A stretch of DNA of 63,926 nucleotides. Source: Methanomicrobiaceae archaeon (GTDB lineage Archaea; Halobacteriota; Methanomicrobia; Methanomicrobiales; Methanomicrobiaceae). The translations under genes and the position numbers were made by a program. The stretch lies in NCBI GenBank assembly GCA_016926855.1, contig JAFGNT010000025.1, positions 1 through 63,926 of the forward strand. Direction: 5' to 3'. The notes beneath the pieces were generated by a model. It was not told where the DNA came from. It ran no database searches and worked only from the letters and a program-made list of their open reading frames with translations. This document shows, one piece after another, positions 16,373 through 25,104 of this stretch. Within the stretch, counting starts at the first letter, position 1. Every line of letters starts with the position of its first letter.

Positions 16373-17792
16373 TCGCCGTCTTCCATCCCTCTATCCGGGA
16401 GGCCGTTCTGATAACAAATAGGCAGATTATAGCTAATTATTTCCAATTTAAACCTCAGAGCTAACGAATAGGTGCAGTAACGATCCAGTCATGCACAAGA
16501 ACGGCGGGCTGTACGCCCGGGTACTTCTACAACGAAACAGATCCCGTAAAGAACGGCCGCCATAACGCCCCTTAGAGCGCCGATCTCCGGTTAATCCGGG
16601 TAAACATACAGGTAATGCAACAACCGGGCCTGAAAGCCCCCTTTTGTTAAAAGCCCGCTACAGCCGTTTTTTTAGGAATAACGACCCAAAAAAGCACCTT
16701 TGAGAAGAGAGCGAAGACCACCGCGGATCATGTTTCCCGGCAGGTTTTCGGTGCAGGGGAGTCGCCCAATCCGCCTCAGAAAATCCCGACACTCCGGGGT
16801 ATGTGCGGGTATCATACCGCACACAAAGGCTTCATGCCCTTCTCTGTAAAATTTCAACCGTGTCCGGGGAGCGCAAGACTGCGCTCAGGAGCGGGAAATC
16901 CACTCAGGGGCAGTCAGGTGTGGGGAGATCCCGTTCCGGGCCCATATTGCGCAGAATGATGATTCTACGCAATACGTAGATTCTTGGAGATAGAGAGTAA
17001 AGGGCCATGAAAAGGAGTTATTTTACTTTTATGATTTTCCGGCTTCACCCTCACCCTCCAATGCGGAATTATTCGTCCTGAAACCTACCGAAAGTAGGAA
17101 GAGGCCATCAACAGATTCGCCTTATTCTGCCGTGCGGACACGATGGAGAACGCAAAAAACCCGTCGTATGTGAAAACGATCTCGCGCCCGCCGATACGAA
17201 CGGAGAGATAATACAGGCACGGATTCATTCGACACGTAGTGTATGCATCACTTCGTTGAGCCGCTGCAAACCAATGGCATAAACAGGTTAATTTCGATAT
17301 TAAGCGCATTTTTTCGGCTTCTCTCTACCAGGGGAATCGTCGCCTCATACCTCATGACGGCGATTGATCACCCCGGGGCCGGGAAGGAGAGAGACAGAGC
17401 GGTCCGGTGAAAAGGCTGCATTTTGCGTAAATGCTCCGTGAAATGAGCCGGGATCGGGGGTGATGTGATGAGCTTTGGACACTTGGCTGTGGGCGGGGTA
17501 TACGCACTCTCGCAGCCGGGGCATCTGACGGGTTTGCGTGACCATGCATTCTCTCTTTCCACGATACGCCCCGACAGCGATTATGCCGCATAAAATCCAC
17601 CCTATCGACGCACGTGAACGGTACCGCACCTCCCAAAACCCCTGCATCATGCGGGAAAATCCCGGGCATTCATTCTTCGGGGCCGCAGACAGATACCGGC
17701 TGGAAAGGAGGCATTATAGAGGTTATTTTCGCTTTAAATCGACAATTCATGATTTTTCCGTGCTCCCGTCCTGCCGGTACACGGAGTGGCCA

Positions 17793-17812
17793 TATACCGT
17801 ATGATGCGATAC
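17793..17812 (+). repeat. 20-bp dispersed repeat, inner copy
   Basis: TATACCGTATGATGCGATAC shares its last 12 bases and most of the rest with the outer copies. CGTATCGGGG and a CCCTCAGG follow, resembling the sequence after the right copy. Confidence 0.6.
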
Positions 17813-18422
17813 GTATCGGGGTGCCCTCAGGAAATACTTACCGATCAGGGTGCATGCCGTCCGGCGGAGCAGAGTGGCCAGGCCCCGGAGAGCGGCGGGA
17901 CGTCGGAGGGCACTGCAGGGTCATCAGAGGGGATCGCCGCCGGGGGAATCGGGGCGGGCCGATGGTGCACAGGATGCCGGAAGAGCCGCGAACACCGGGG
18001 AGATACAGGACCATAAATTGAGAGGGAGTACCCATGAAGGTGAGAGGGAGTATCCGTGCGGGGAGGATCCCGAGGGAAGAACCCGATCGCCGGGAGGGGG
18101 ACGGAGGAAGATAGGTACCGCCGATACCGGAAAGCCGGGAGGGCTCCGGGATATCGGGGGCGGTGCGGGATCACAGGGGAGAGACCTGCCGCGGGAAACC
18201 GGGACAGGCAGAAGGTACCCGGCAGCACCGGAAGCCACACGAGCTATCGGCCGTCAGGACGTGATGCAGGATTATGGCGGAGACCGTTTCCGGAGAAGGG
18301 GGCGGAGAGGGCGACCCCCCGGCCCCGGTCACCGCCGTACCGCCATCGGAGCACTATCCGGAGAGTTTTGCCCTGTACACACCTTTTCCATTGGTATCGG
18401 AAACGGGGCCGGAAAACCCGCG

Positions 18423-18442
18423 TAAACCCTATGATGCGATAC
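18423..18442 (+). repeat. 20-bp dispersed repeat, right copy
   Basis: TAAACCCTATGATGCGATAC in plus orientation, an exact inverted match to 16353-16372. It is followed by CGGGG and, 20 bases later, CCTCAGG. Confidence 0.7.
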
Positions 18443-18550
18443 GTTCGGGGCGCGGTTCAGGTGGCCTCAGGGAAGCACTCCGGGACAGGCACCGGCGGAC
18501 CGCAGTATAAACCAGTAACGTTGATACCCGCCCCGGCCAAGGTATAGTCA

Positions 18551-19267
18551 ATGGAGGAGCCGTATCAGAACGAGCCGGCGGACGCCACCGGGGTGCCGAT
18601 GCCGAATGAAGGGGAGCACGAAGCGGGCAGCGAAGAGCGGGGTCCGGTTTTAGCACCGCCGGACGTCGGGGACACGGCACCGCCCGGCATGGAAACGGCA
18701 GAGGCAGCCCCGGCGCTCACCCCGGAACAGCGGGAACGCATCGAAAAATACCGCAAATTCAAGAAAGTCGACGGCGCCACCTACCACCGCGTCAACGGGT
18801 TCCTGAGGAAACATACCTATGTCACCGCACGGGAGTGGGCAATCGCACGGCTGTGTGCCGATTTCTCCACACGGAGCGGTGCAGAGATGACCTTTATCGG
18901 CCAGAACCTCCCCGACCTCGTGCCGTTCATGACCGACACCTACACCCCGCAGGCGGTCAACCAGGCACGCAACTCATTCAAGCGAAAGGTGAGAAAAGCC
19001 GGAGCGACGTTCTTTTACGGAGCCCTCTGCGGATTTTTCACCGCAGAAGAGCTTGACGACATCCTCTTCGAATCAAGCGAGGTTGCCCGGTTCCTCCTCG
19101 AAGTCGAAGGGACGACCATCGATATCGACGACGAACTCGATATCGAGGACCGGATCGCCGAGGTCATGCGAAGCGTTGCCGTGGCGGCGTCGATGATCCG
19201 CAGCCAGAAACCGACCACCTCGGAAGAGGACACGGACGATGACGATGAAGGAGAGGACAGCCCATGA
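18551..19267 (+). CDS. DUF5806-like conserved archaeal protein
   Basis: Protein of 238 residues. The first 60 residues are acidic and low-complexity, as is the Asp/Glu-rich end (SEEDTDDDDEGED). The middle (about 62-205) is highly conserved-looking: KYRKFKKVDGATYHRVNGFL, REWAIARLCADFSTRSG, then PDLVPFMTDTYTPQAVNQAR and FFYGALCGFFTAEELDDILF. I recall this pattern as the archaeal DUF5806 family, function unknown. The stop overlaps the start of mobB by four bases, so it is co-translated with mobB and glmM. Start at ATG 18551 is the first in frame. Confidence 0.7.
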   Translation: MEEPYQNEPADATGVPMPNEGEHEAGSEERGPVLAPPDVGDTAPPGMETAEAAPALTPEQRERIEKYRKFKKVDGATYHRVNGFLRKHTYVTAREWAIARLCADFSTRSGAEMTFIGQNLPDLVPFMTDTYTPQAVNQARNSFKRKVRKAGATFFYGALCGFFTAEELDDILFESSEVARFLLEVEGTTIDIDDELDIEDRIAEVMRSVAVAASMIRSQKPTTSEEDTDDDDEGEDSP

Positions 19268-19944
19268 AGATTATTCACGTCGCCGGGTTCTCGGACACCG
19301 GCAAGACACGGTTCGTCACCTCACTCATCGGCGCTCTCCGGGAACAGGGAACAGTAGGCGTCGTCAAGCATATCGGGCATCACCGCCAGTCACTCCCGGA
19401 AGGGAAGGACACAACGCTCTTTTATGCCCACGGTGCCGACATTGTTGTCGGGATCGACAATGAAAAAGCGCTGGCTGCTCTACGAAAGCAGGATCTTTCC
19501 GGAACTCTCGCCATGCTCGCACGGGCCGGCATCAGGTTCGCGGTAATCGAGGGATTCAAGACCGAGCCGTTCCCGAAGATCATTTTCGGCGACTTCGAGG
19601 ACGACACCTGTGTCCTCCGGAACCCGGACGTGGGCGAGGTGCTTGCGTCGCTCGACCTGTTCTTCGAGTATGAAACCGCCGAAACACTCCTCCGAAAACT
19701 CAGGCAGGTGCAGGATGCGGGCGGCAGCGGTGCACTCCTGCTGTACCGTGGCGTAACCGGAGAGGAAGAGACCGGGTCCTACGAGGGCCTCCTCGACATC
19801 CGCCTCTCGACGAAAGGGGGCGGCCTCCCGGGAGAGACCTGCATTGCCGTGCTCGGGCGCACCCGTGCCGAGGCATTCTCGGAACTCTCCCGGATACTCG
19901 AGGAAACGGCGGACCGGGAAACCAGCCGGGGGAAACAGGAATGA
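19264..19944 (+). CDS. mobB: MobB, molybdopterin-guanine dinucleotide cofactor protein
   Basis: Protein of 226 residues. The P-loop is GFSDTGKTRF near residue 8, followed by VGVVKHIGHH near 32 and DTTLFYAHGAD near 48. These are MobB features; MobB is a GTP-binding protein in attachment of GMP to molybdopterin for molybdenum or tungsten enzymes such as formylmethanofuran and formate dehydrogenases. A C-terminal extension (about 150-226) with GGSGALLLYRG, LPGETCIAVLG and RTRAEAFSELSRILEE resembles a shortened MoaE (molybdopterin synthase large subunit), but central MoaE segments are absent. Start and stop overlap the neighbouring genes by four bases each. Confidence 0.85.
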   Translation: MKIIHVAGFSDTGKTRFVTSLIGALREQGTVGVVKHIGHHRQSLPEGKDTTLFYAHGADIVVGIDNEKALAALRKQDLSGTLAMLARAGIRFAVIEGFKTEPFPKIIFGDFEDDTCVLRNPDVGEVLASLDLFFEYETAETLLRKLRQVQDAGGSGALLLYRGVTGEEETGSYEGLLDIRLSTKGGGLPGETCIAVLGRTRAEAFSELSRILEETADRETSRGKQE

Positions 19945-21320
19945 ATCAGGCAGGGAACGCAATAAAACAGCAAAAACGGCTCTTCGGAACAAACGGCGTA
20001 CGCGGGATCGTCGGAACCGCCATGACCCCGGACCTGGCCATGCGGATTGGAATGGCTCTCGCATCCATGAGGCCGGGAACGATTGTGGTCGGGCGCGACA
20101 CACGGACATCGGGGCCGGCGCTCTCGGGTGCGATCAAGGCGGGCATCATGGCCTGCGGGTGTGATGTCTGCGACGTCGGCGTCATCCCGACACCCGCTCT
20201 CCAGTACCTCGTGCGGGAGGGGTTCGATGCCGGAGCGATGATTACCGCATCACACAACCCCCCCGAATACAACGGTGTCAAGGTGATCGAGGCGGACGGC
20301 ACCGAGATGGACGACGAGGAAACAATTGCCCTCGAAGAACGGATCTTTTCGGAAGATTTCGCCGTAAAAAGCTGGGATCTGGTCGGAACCGAAACCTTCG
20401 ACCCCCATCTTACGGAGCGGTATATCGAAGCAGTCGCAGGGGCGTTTCCGGACGGCACAGGGCGCGGAATGACCGTCGTGGTTGACGCGGGTTCGGGACC
20501 TGCGTCCCGCACGACACCTGAAATCCTCTCCCGCCTGGGGTGCACGGTCCATACCATCAATTCGACGGAAGACGGCACATTTCCCGGCCGGCTCCCCGAA
20601 CCCTCGCCCGCAGGGCTTGCACCCCTCGCACAGCTGGTCAGGGAGACACGAGCAGCATTCGGTGTCGCCCACGACGGCGATGCCGACCGTGCGGTCTTCG
20701 TGGACGAACAGGGAGATTACCTCGAGGAAAACCGCGAGTTTGCCCTCATGCAACGGTATATGTGCCGGAAACAGCCCGGCATCGTCATCACCACCGTAGC
20801 AACATCCCGGCTCTGCGAAACAGTTGCCGGGGAAACCGGATGCCGGGTGCACTACACCCCGGTGGGGAGCATCGTCGTAGCGCGGACGATGCGTGCCCTT
20901 GCCGAAGCGGGCGAAACGGTGTCTTTCGGGGGCGAGGGAAACGGCGGGCTCATCTTCCCCGCACACCAGCACTGCCGTGACGGCGGCATGACGGCAGCAG
21001 CGATGGTCGCCCTGCTTACCGGTGCCGGGGAGCCCCTGTCGGCACTTTCGAAAGCATTGCCCCCGTATGTCATGATTAAGGATAAAATACATGCCGATGA
21101 GCCCGCTGCCCTGTGCGCACGGCTCATCGAGGCATGTACCGCTGACGACACCGACCTGACGGACGGCATCAGGATCAACCGCCCCGACGCATGGGCACTC
21201 CTCCGCCCGTCGGGAACGGAACCCTTCATGCGCCTCGTTATCGAAGGGGAAAACCGGGCCGCAGCCGAACGGCTGCAGGCGGATGTCATGGCGGTGATCG
21301 GCCTTTCTTCCCGAAAATAA
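19941..21320 (+). CDS. glmM: Phosphoglucosamine mutase / phosphomannomutase family
   Basis: Protein of 459 residues with all four alpha-D-phosphohexomutase signatures: LFGTNGVRGIVG near residue 14, the catalytic serine loop ITASHNPPEYNGVK near 98-111, the Mg-binding DGDADRAVF near 240, and the phosphate-binding RPSGTEPFMR near 428. In archaea this family interconverts glucosamine-6-P and glucosamine-1-P (or mannose phosphates) for UDP-GlcNAc and glycan synthesis. The start overlaps mobB by four bases. The exact sugar specificity is not decidable from sequence. Confidence 0.92.
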   Translation: MNQAGNAIKQQKRLFGTNGVRGIVGTAMTPDLAMRIGMALASMRPGTIVVGRDTRTSGPALSGAIKAGIMACGCDVCDVGVIPTPALQYLVREGFDAGAMITASHNPPEYNGVKVIEADGTEMDDEETIALEERIFSEDFAVKSWDLVGTETFDPHLTERYIEAVAGAFPDGTGRGMTVVVDAGSGPASRTTPEILSRLGCTVHTINSTEDGTFPGRLPEPSPAGLAPLAQLVRETRAAFGVAHDGDADRAVFVDEQGDYLEENREFALMQRYMCRKQPGIVITTVATSRLCETVAGETGCRVHYTPVGSIVVARTMRALAEAGETVSFGGEGNGGLIFPAHQHCRDGGMTAAAMVALLTGAGEPLSALSKALPPYVMIKDKIHADEPAALCARLIEACTADDTDLTDGIRINRPDAWALLRPSGTEPFMRLVIEGENRAAAERLQADVMAVIGLSSRK

Positions 21321-21360
21321 AACTTAAGTATCCCAAATTGAGACTATCACTTCGAACGCG

Positions 21361-21693
21361 ATGACTATGGCGCACACATCCTCCCGGGATGACAGGCAGA
21401 AAGAACCCCGGACAATCAGGGTGATAATCTCGGGGCGTGTCCAGAAGGTCGGTTTTCGTGCCTGTATCCGGCACTTTGCGACGAGTATCGGCATCACCGG
21501 TGAAGTCATGAACCTGGAGGACGGGCGTGTGCTCATCCACGCAACGGCCGAACCCGTCATCCTGGAAAAGTTCATGTCGATGCTCTACAGCTGCCCCCGT
21601 GCCATCATCCGGGACATGCACGTGAACACGTGTGAATTCAGGGCGTTCCCGGACTTTTCCATCGAGCGGGGCGTCCATCAGTATGTGATGTAA
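21361..21693 (+). CDS. Acylphosphatase
   Basis: Protein of 110 residues (108 if ATG 21367 is used). The core RVIISGRVQKVGFRACIRHF contains the phosphate-binding loop and catalytic Arg. GEVMNLEDGRVLIHATAE contains the catalytic Asn. It hydrolyses acyl phosphates such as carbamoyl or acetyl phosphate. It is slightly longer than the usual 90-100 residues because of both tails. A TATA-like ACTTAAGTA at about 21323 gives a short leader. It converges on the cas1 gene and overlaps it by 16 bases. Confidence 0.92.
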   Translation: MTMAHTSSRDDRQKEPRTIRVIISGRVQKVGFRACIRHFATSIGITGEVMNLEDGRVLIHATAEPVILEKFMSMLYSCPRAIIRDMHVNTCEFRAFPDFSIERGVHQYVM

Positions 21694-22688
21694 AAATCCT
21701 CTTTTTTCCCGATAAACCGGAGATACCGGAGAATATTCGTATCGATCATCTGCTTGTTAATCGTCTCGCGCAGCCTGCGCACGAGATCCTTGGTAATCCG
21801 GTCCGCGAGGTGGCAGCGCGTATCGGCACACTCAAAACTCTCGGATGGTATGCCCTCGCGGGCCCGTGCGAAGACCACCCGGTCGACCATCACTGCCTTC
21901 AGCGGGTCGATGAGATCAATCACCAGTGACCGCTCACCCTGACGGAGCACGCCGATGTCGGGATCAAGATGGGCGCCGACCAGTGACACAAGCGTGGTGC
22001 CAAAGAGGAGGGCATAGCCGAGCGAAAGCATTGTATTGACGGGATCGCGGTGCGGACGCCCCGTCCGCCGTTTAAACCCGAGATCGCGCGGAACGCTCCG
22101 TGCCATGATCTCATAGTACATGTCCGAGGTCAGGCGGTGAATGCGGCGCAGCTCGTCCATCTTGATGAGAAACTCCACTTCATCACATGCCGAATGAAGA
22201 AAATCCTGCTCCCCTTCGTAAAAAAGAGGCATTTCGAGCAGTTCTTCTGTCTTCTGCACCATTATCAGGCGGGAGCGGAGTGATGCCTTCACAAGCTCTA
22301 CCGCCGCCGAATGAACAGGCACATCCTGCTGGAGCATGCGGATAGCGGTGTCTTCCCGAAACCCGAACGGCCTGAGCGTGCCCATGGGCGTCCCGTCCGC
22401 ATCAAAAAACGAGACGCAGGCTCCTTCCCGCATCAGGTGGTTGATGACCGACGTATGCACGGAATGTCCCCCGACGATCAGCAGGTGCCTGACTGAAGAG
22501 AGTGGATACTCCCGGATAGTGCCCCTGTACTGGATAGTGAGCGTGGTGGTCGTGGCCCGGATGTGACTTCCGAACCCGGAGACGACCTGCCACGGGAAAA
22601 GGTCGTTTGCCATATGCACATTCCCGGAAAGAGACAGCCCTCTGTCCGAGGGTCTCTGATAGGGAATTATCTCGTCAATGAGACACAT
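21678..22688 (-). CDS. Solo Cas1-like protein, probably catalytically altered
   Basis: Protein of 336 residues, or 311 from ATG 22613 (ANDLFPWQVVSGFG), which matches the usual Cas1 start better. The Cas1 fold is clear: VSGFGSHIRATTTTLTI, then HRDPVNTMLSLGYALLFG, then LVGAHLDPDIGVLRQGER and SLVIDLIDPLKAVMVDR. Normally a metal-binding Glu sits in the I-E-G segment; here it reads IHRLTSDMYY. The His of the GFLH segment is Arg (IGVLR). Only the Asp of DLID is kept. No cas2, other cas gene or CRISPR array is in the window, so this is a stand-alone Cas1. A DNA-binding or structural role is more likely than integration. Confidence 0.85.
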   Translation of the reverse strand: MCLIDEIIPYQRPSDRGLSLSGNVHMANDLFPWQVVSGFGSHIRATTTTLTIQYRGTIREYPLSSVRHLLIVGGHSVHTSVINHLMREGACVSFFDADGTPMGTLRPFGFREDTAIRMLQQDVPVHSAAVELVKASLRSRLIMVQKTEELLEMPLFYEGEQDFLHSACDEVEFLIKMDELRRIHRLTSDMYYEIMARSVPRDLGFKRRTGRPHRDPVNTMLSLGYALLFGTTLVSLVGAHLDPDIGVLRQGERSLVIDLIDPLKAVMVDRVVFARAREGIPSESFECADTRCHLADRITKDLVRRLRETINKQMIDTNILRYLRFIGKKEDFYITY

Positions 22689-22752
22689 TAACCCATCGTT
22701 TCGGAAATTCCTACCGAAATGGAAAAAAGGAAGAAAACCCTACTCATGCTCC

Positions 22753-24039
22753 ATGCAGGGGGGCGCCCGTGCGGAGTGGGAGACTCTCCGCGAGGTACTG
22801 GTCCATGAGCCGGGAATAGAGGTCTTTTTCGCCCTGCTCTCCCCGTCCGCACATCTCTATGAGCGGTTCTTTGACCTCGAGGGAGCACGCCGGGAGCACC
22901 GGCAGCTCCGTTCCGTACTGCACGATTCGTTCGGGATCAGGGTCAGGATGCTCTCCGACACCATCCGTGAAGGGGCACGGCAGTCTGAAGAGATCAGCAC
23001 GGGTCTGCTCTCGCTTGCCGAAAAACGCTTCTCCGCCCGGTGTGATGGCGATGCATGCACGCTTTCGCCGCGGACACGGCAGGCATGGGAGGAAGCCGCT
23101 CAGCTGGCCGGCCGGGACCCGGCCCACCTCTGCCTCATCGCATGCTTAAACCCGGAACTTATCTTCGGCGATGCCGGTATCCGGACCGAACTTGCGCACC
23201 CGCTTCACAACCTCTATTTCATGCGTGATCAGCAGGTGGCGTGCGCCCGCGGCATCATTCAGGCGCGGATGGCGCACAAAGAACGGGAAGCGGAGGTGGA
23301 TTTCGCAGGGCTCGGGCTGCAGGCGGCCGGGTATACTCCCTGCGGCCGTATTTCCGCAGGCAGGTTCGAAGGCGGGGATTTCATGCCCCTCGGGGATGCG
23401 GCCCTTATCGGCGTGGGCCCGCGAACAGATGAGAACGGTGTCGCCGCACTGCTGGCGCAGGATCCCGGCTGTGACGAGATAGCCGTCGTGCACCTGCCGG
23501 GCCACCCTCTCGTCGCCGGATACGATCCGATGGTGGCGATGCATCTCGATACCTACATGAACATCGCATCAGAGGGGGTCGTGGTCGGAAATCCCCTGCT
23601 CCTCTCCGCGGCGACCGTTACCGTGTATGACCGGGACGGCGGGGATTACCGCCCGCACACGGAAACAATGCCCCTTGACGCATACCTCCGCGGCCGCGGC
23701 TGGTCCATAATCCCGGTCACCACCCTCGAACAGCTCTGCTACGCAAGTAATTTCCTCTGCGTCCGCGACGGCGCCTGTGTCACACCCGACACCGAAGCGC
23801 TTGCCCCGGACGTGCTCCTCCGGGTCCGGGAAAAAGCGCGGGTGTCCCCGGAAAAATACGGGCCGCTCCTCCGCCAGGCGGAGCATGATCTGCAGGTGCT
23901 GCGTGCCGATGCGGAATTTTTCCCCCATAAAAAAGAGGTCTATGCCCACGGGCTTGAGATGGTGCCGATAGCCCTCACAAACGCAACCGGCGGCTACGGC
24001 GGGGCGCACTGCATGACATGCGTGCTCCGCCGGGGATAA
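22753..24039 (+). CDS. Arginine deiminase-like enzyme
   Basis: Protein of 428 residues from ATG 22753; an upstream ATG at 22678 would add 25 residues and overlap the cas1 start. The guanidine-modifying fold motifs are present: LVHEPGIEVFFAL near residue 15, LYFMRDQQ near 160, FEGGDFMPLG near 207, the catalytic HLDTYMNI near 265, and the nucleophile Cys in GGYGGAHCMTCVL at the C-terminus. Arginine deiminase converts arginine to citrulline and ammonia. Carbamate kinase at 27351-28292 could use the carbamoyl phosphate produced downstream, but no ornithine transcarbamylase is seen here. Specificity for arginine over agmatine or another guanidine is inferred. Confidence 0.82.
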   Translation: MQGGARAEWETLREVLVHEPGIEVFFALLSPSAHLYERFFDLEGARREHRQLRSVLHDSFGIRVRMLSDTIREGARQSEEISTGLLSLAEKRFSARCDGDACTLSPRTRQAWEEAAQLAGRDPAHLCLIACLNPELIFGDAGIRTELAHPLHNLYFMRDQQVACARGIIQARMAHKEREAEVDFAGLGLQAAGYTPCGRISAGRFEGGDFMPLGDAALIGVGPRTDENGVAALLAQDPGCDEIAVVHLPGHPLVAGYDPMVAMHLDTYMNIASEGVVVGNPLLLSAATVTVYDRDGGDYRPHTETMPLDAYLRGRGWSIIPVTTLEQLCYASNFLCVRDGACVTPDTEALAPDVLLRVREKARVSPEKYGPLLRQAEHDLQVLRADAEFFPHKKEVYAHGLEMVPIALTNATGGYGGAHCMTCVLRRG

Positions 24040-25104
24040 TTACCGGCGGTTCTCGCGGTATTCGCGTTCGAACTTCATAAAGACCAGATCGATCTCCGCA
24101 AGGACGTCCCACGCCTGGTCGGCGTACATCCCCATTTTTTCAATCGCCAGACGGTGAACAATCGTGTCCTCGTCCATCCCCGCAAGAGACCGGATCTCGG
24201 TGAGGGGATGTTTCATTCTCCCCGTCAGGGAGGCGATATCAACGAGATTATCCCGGAGGAGCCGCACATCGCGGGCCAGGCGCTGTCTCTGGAGCGTGAT
24301 CTCGGTTTCACGCGTCAGATCATGCAGCACGGTGAGGACATGGGTGACCGTTCCGTTCGTCGTTTTCGGTATCCGCTCGATCCGCATGGCGTACGATATC
24401 CCCCCCGCCTTCAGGGGTTTTTCCTCTTTCTTCGGGGCCCCCGATTCAAAGACGGCGGCAAACGCCTCGGGCGCCCCGATGAGTGAAGCGGGAAGGGCGT
24501 GGAACACCGGCATACCGGTCAGGGGCGGAGAGTCCCCCAGCGTGGTGGCCAGGCGGTTGAAGGCGGCATTCCCCCTGACAAGGCGCATCTCCCGGTCGAC
24601 AAGGAATATCGGCTCCTCGACAGCGTCAAGTGCCGCTTCGCATGCCGGATCGGAAATACTGCGCGGCTCCGGATCGGGAGTCCGGGGCGGCCGTGGCACT
24701 TCACTCCTGAAGCGCCGGATCACCTGGTGCTTGTGAACCGCCATCTCGATGTTGCTGTAGAGCGTCCGGTCGTTAAAGGGTTTGATGAGGTACCCGTAGG
24801 GCTGGGTCTCGAGCGCTCGCCCCATCGTGTCAAAATCCGAATGTGCGGTGAGGTAGATCACCGGGATATCGTACCGCGAGGCAATCTCCCCCGCCGCCTC
24901 GATGCCGTCCATCTCGCCTTTCAGGTGGATATCCATCAGAACCAGATCGGGGCTGAGGAGTCCCGCCCGGTCTATCGCGTCCTCTCCGTTGTTCGCTGTG
25001 CCGACTACGGTGTACCCCAGTTTCTTCAGGGTCTCCTTCAGTTCCATCGCCACAATCTGCTCGTCTTCAACAACCAGAATCTGTCTGTCGGGCATATCTG
25101 TCAC
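24040..25104 (-). CDS. Response regulator with PAS domain
   Basis: Protein of 354 residues. A receiver domain occupies residues 1-125: VVEDEQIV acidic pocket, PDLVLMDIHLKGEMDGIEA with the phospho-acceptor Asp near residue 58, and YLIKPFNDRTL with the conserved Lys near 107. A PAS domain follows (about 160-280; AVEEPIFLVDREMRLVRGNA), then a helical C-terminus (290-354) without a kinase core or DNA-binding domain. The ATG overlaps the stop of the upstream kinase by four bases, so the pair is one signalling unit. The output mechanism is not evident. Confidence 0.88.
   Translation of the reverse strand: MTDMPDRQILVVEDEQIVAMELKETLKKLGYTVVGTANNGEDAIDRAGLLSPDLVLMDIHLKGEMDGIEAAGEIASRYDIPVIYLTAHSDFDTMGRALETQPYGYLIKPFNDRTLYSNIEMAVHKHQVIRRFRSEVPRPPRTPDPEPRSISDPACEAALDAVEEPIFLVDREMRLVRGNAAFNRLATTLGDSPPLTGMPVFHALPASLIGAPEAFAAVFESGAPKKEEKPLKAGGISYAMRIERIPKTTNGTVTHVLTVLHDLTRETEITLQRQRLARDVRLLRDNLVDIASLTGRMKHPLTEIRSLAGMDEDTIVHRLAIEKMGMYADQAWDVLAEIDLVFMKFEREYRENRR

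Larger units (their letters stand above)
16122..18550. other. Gene-poor 2.4-kb region with inverted and direct repeats
   Basis: No convincing intact gene. Notable items: three copies of a 20-bp element (16353, 17793 and 18423); a minus-strand zinc-ribbon-like piece RKPVRCPGCESAYTPPTAKC near 17480-17550; a minus-strand open stretch 17085-17309 (visible part RIGGREIVFTYDGFFAF); and a minus-strand 61-codon open stretch 16672-16857. A plus-strand open stretch at 18274-18510 has protein-like composition (PSEHYPESFALYTPFPLV). None is recognised. The piece 17880-18250 is strongly purine-rich with repeated GGGAG. The region looks like decayed accessory DNA. Confidence 0.5.

Noticed and set aside
17850-18425. 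A 191-codon plus-strand open frame rich in Gly and Arg.
   Set aside because: It lies in purine-rich, repeat-containing DNA with low-complexity translation and no ribosome-binding site or homology.
21678-22688. Cas1 as evidence for a CRISPR-Cas locus or casposon here.
   Set aside because: No spacer-repeat array, cas2, effector genes, DNA polymerase or terminal inverted repeats flank it; neighbours are metabolic genes.
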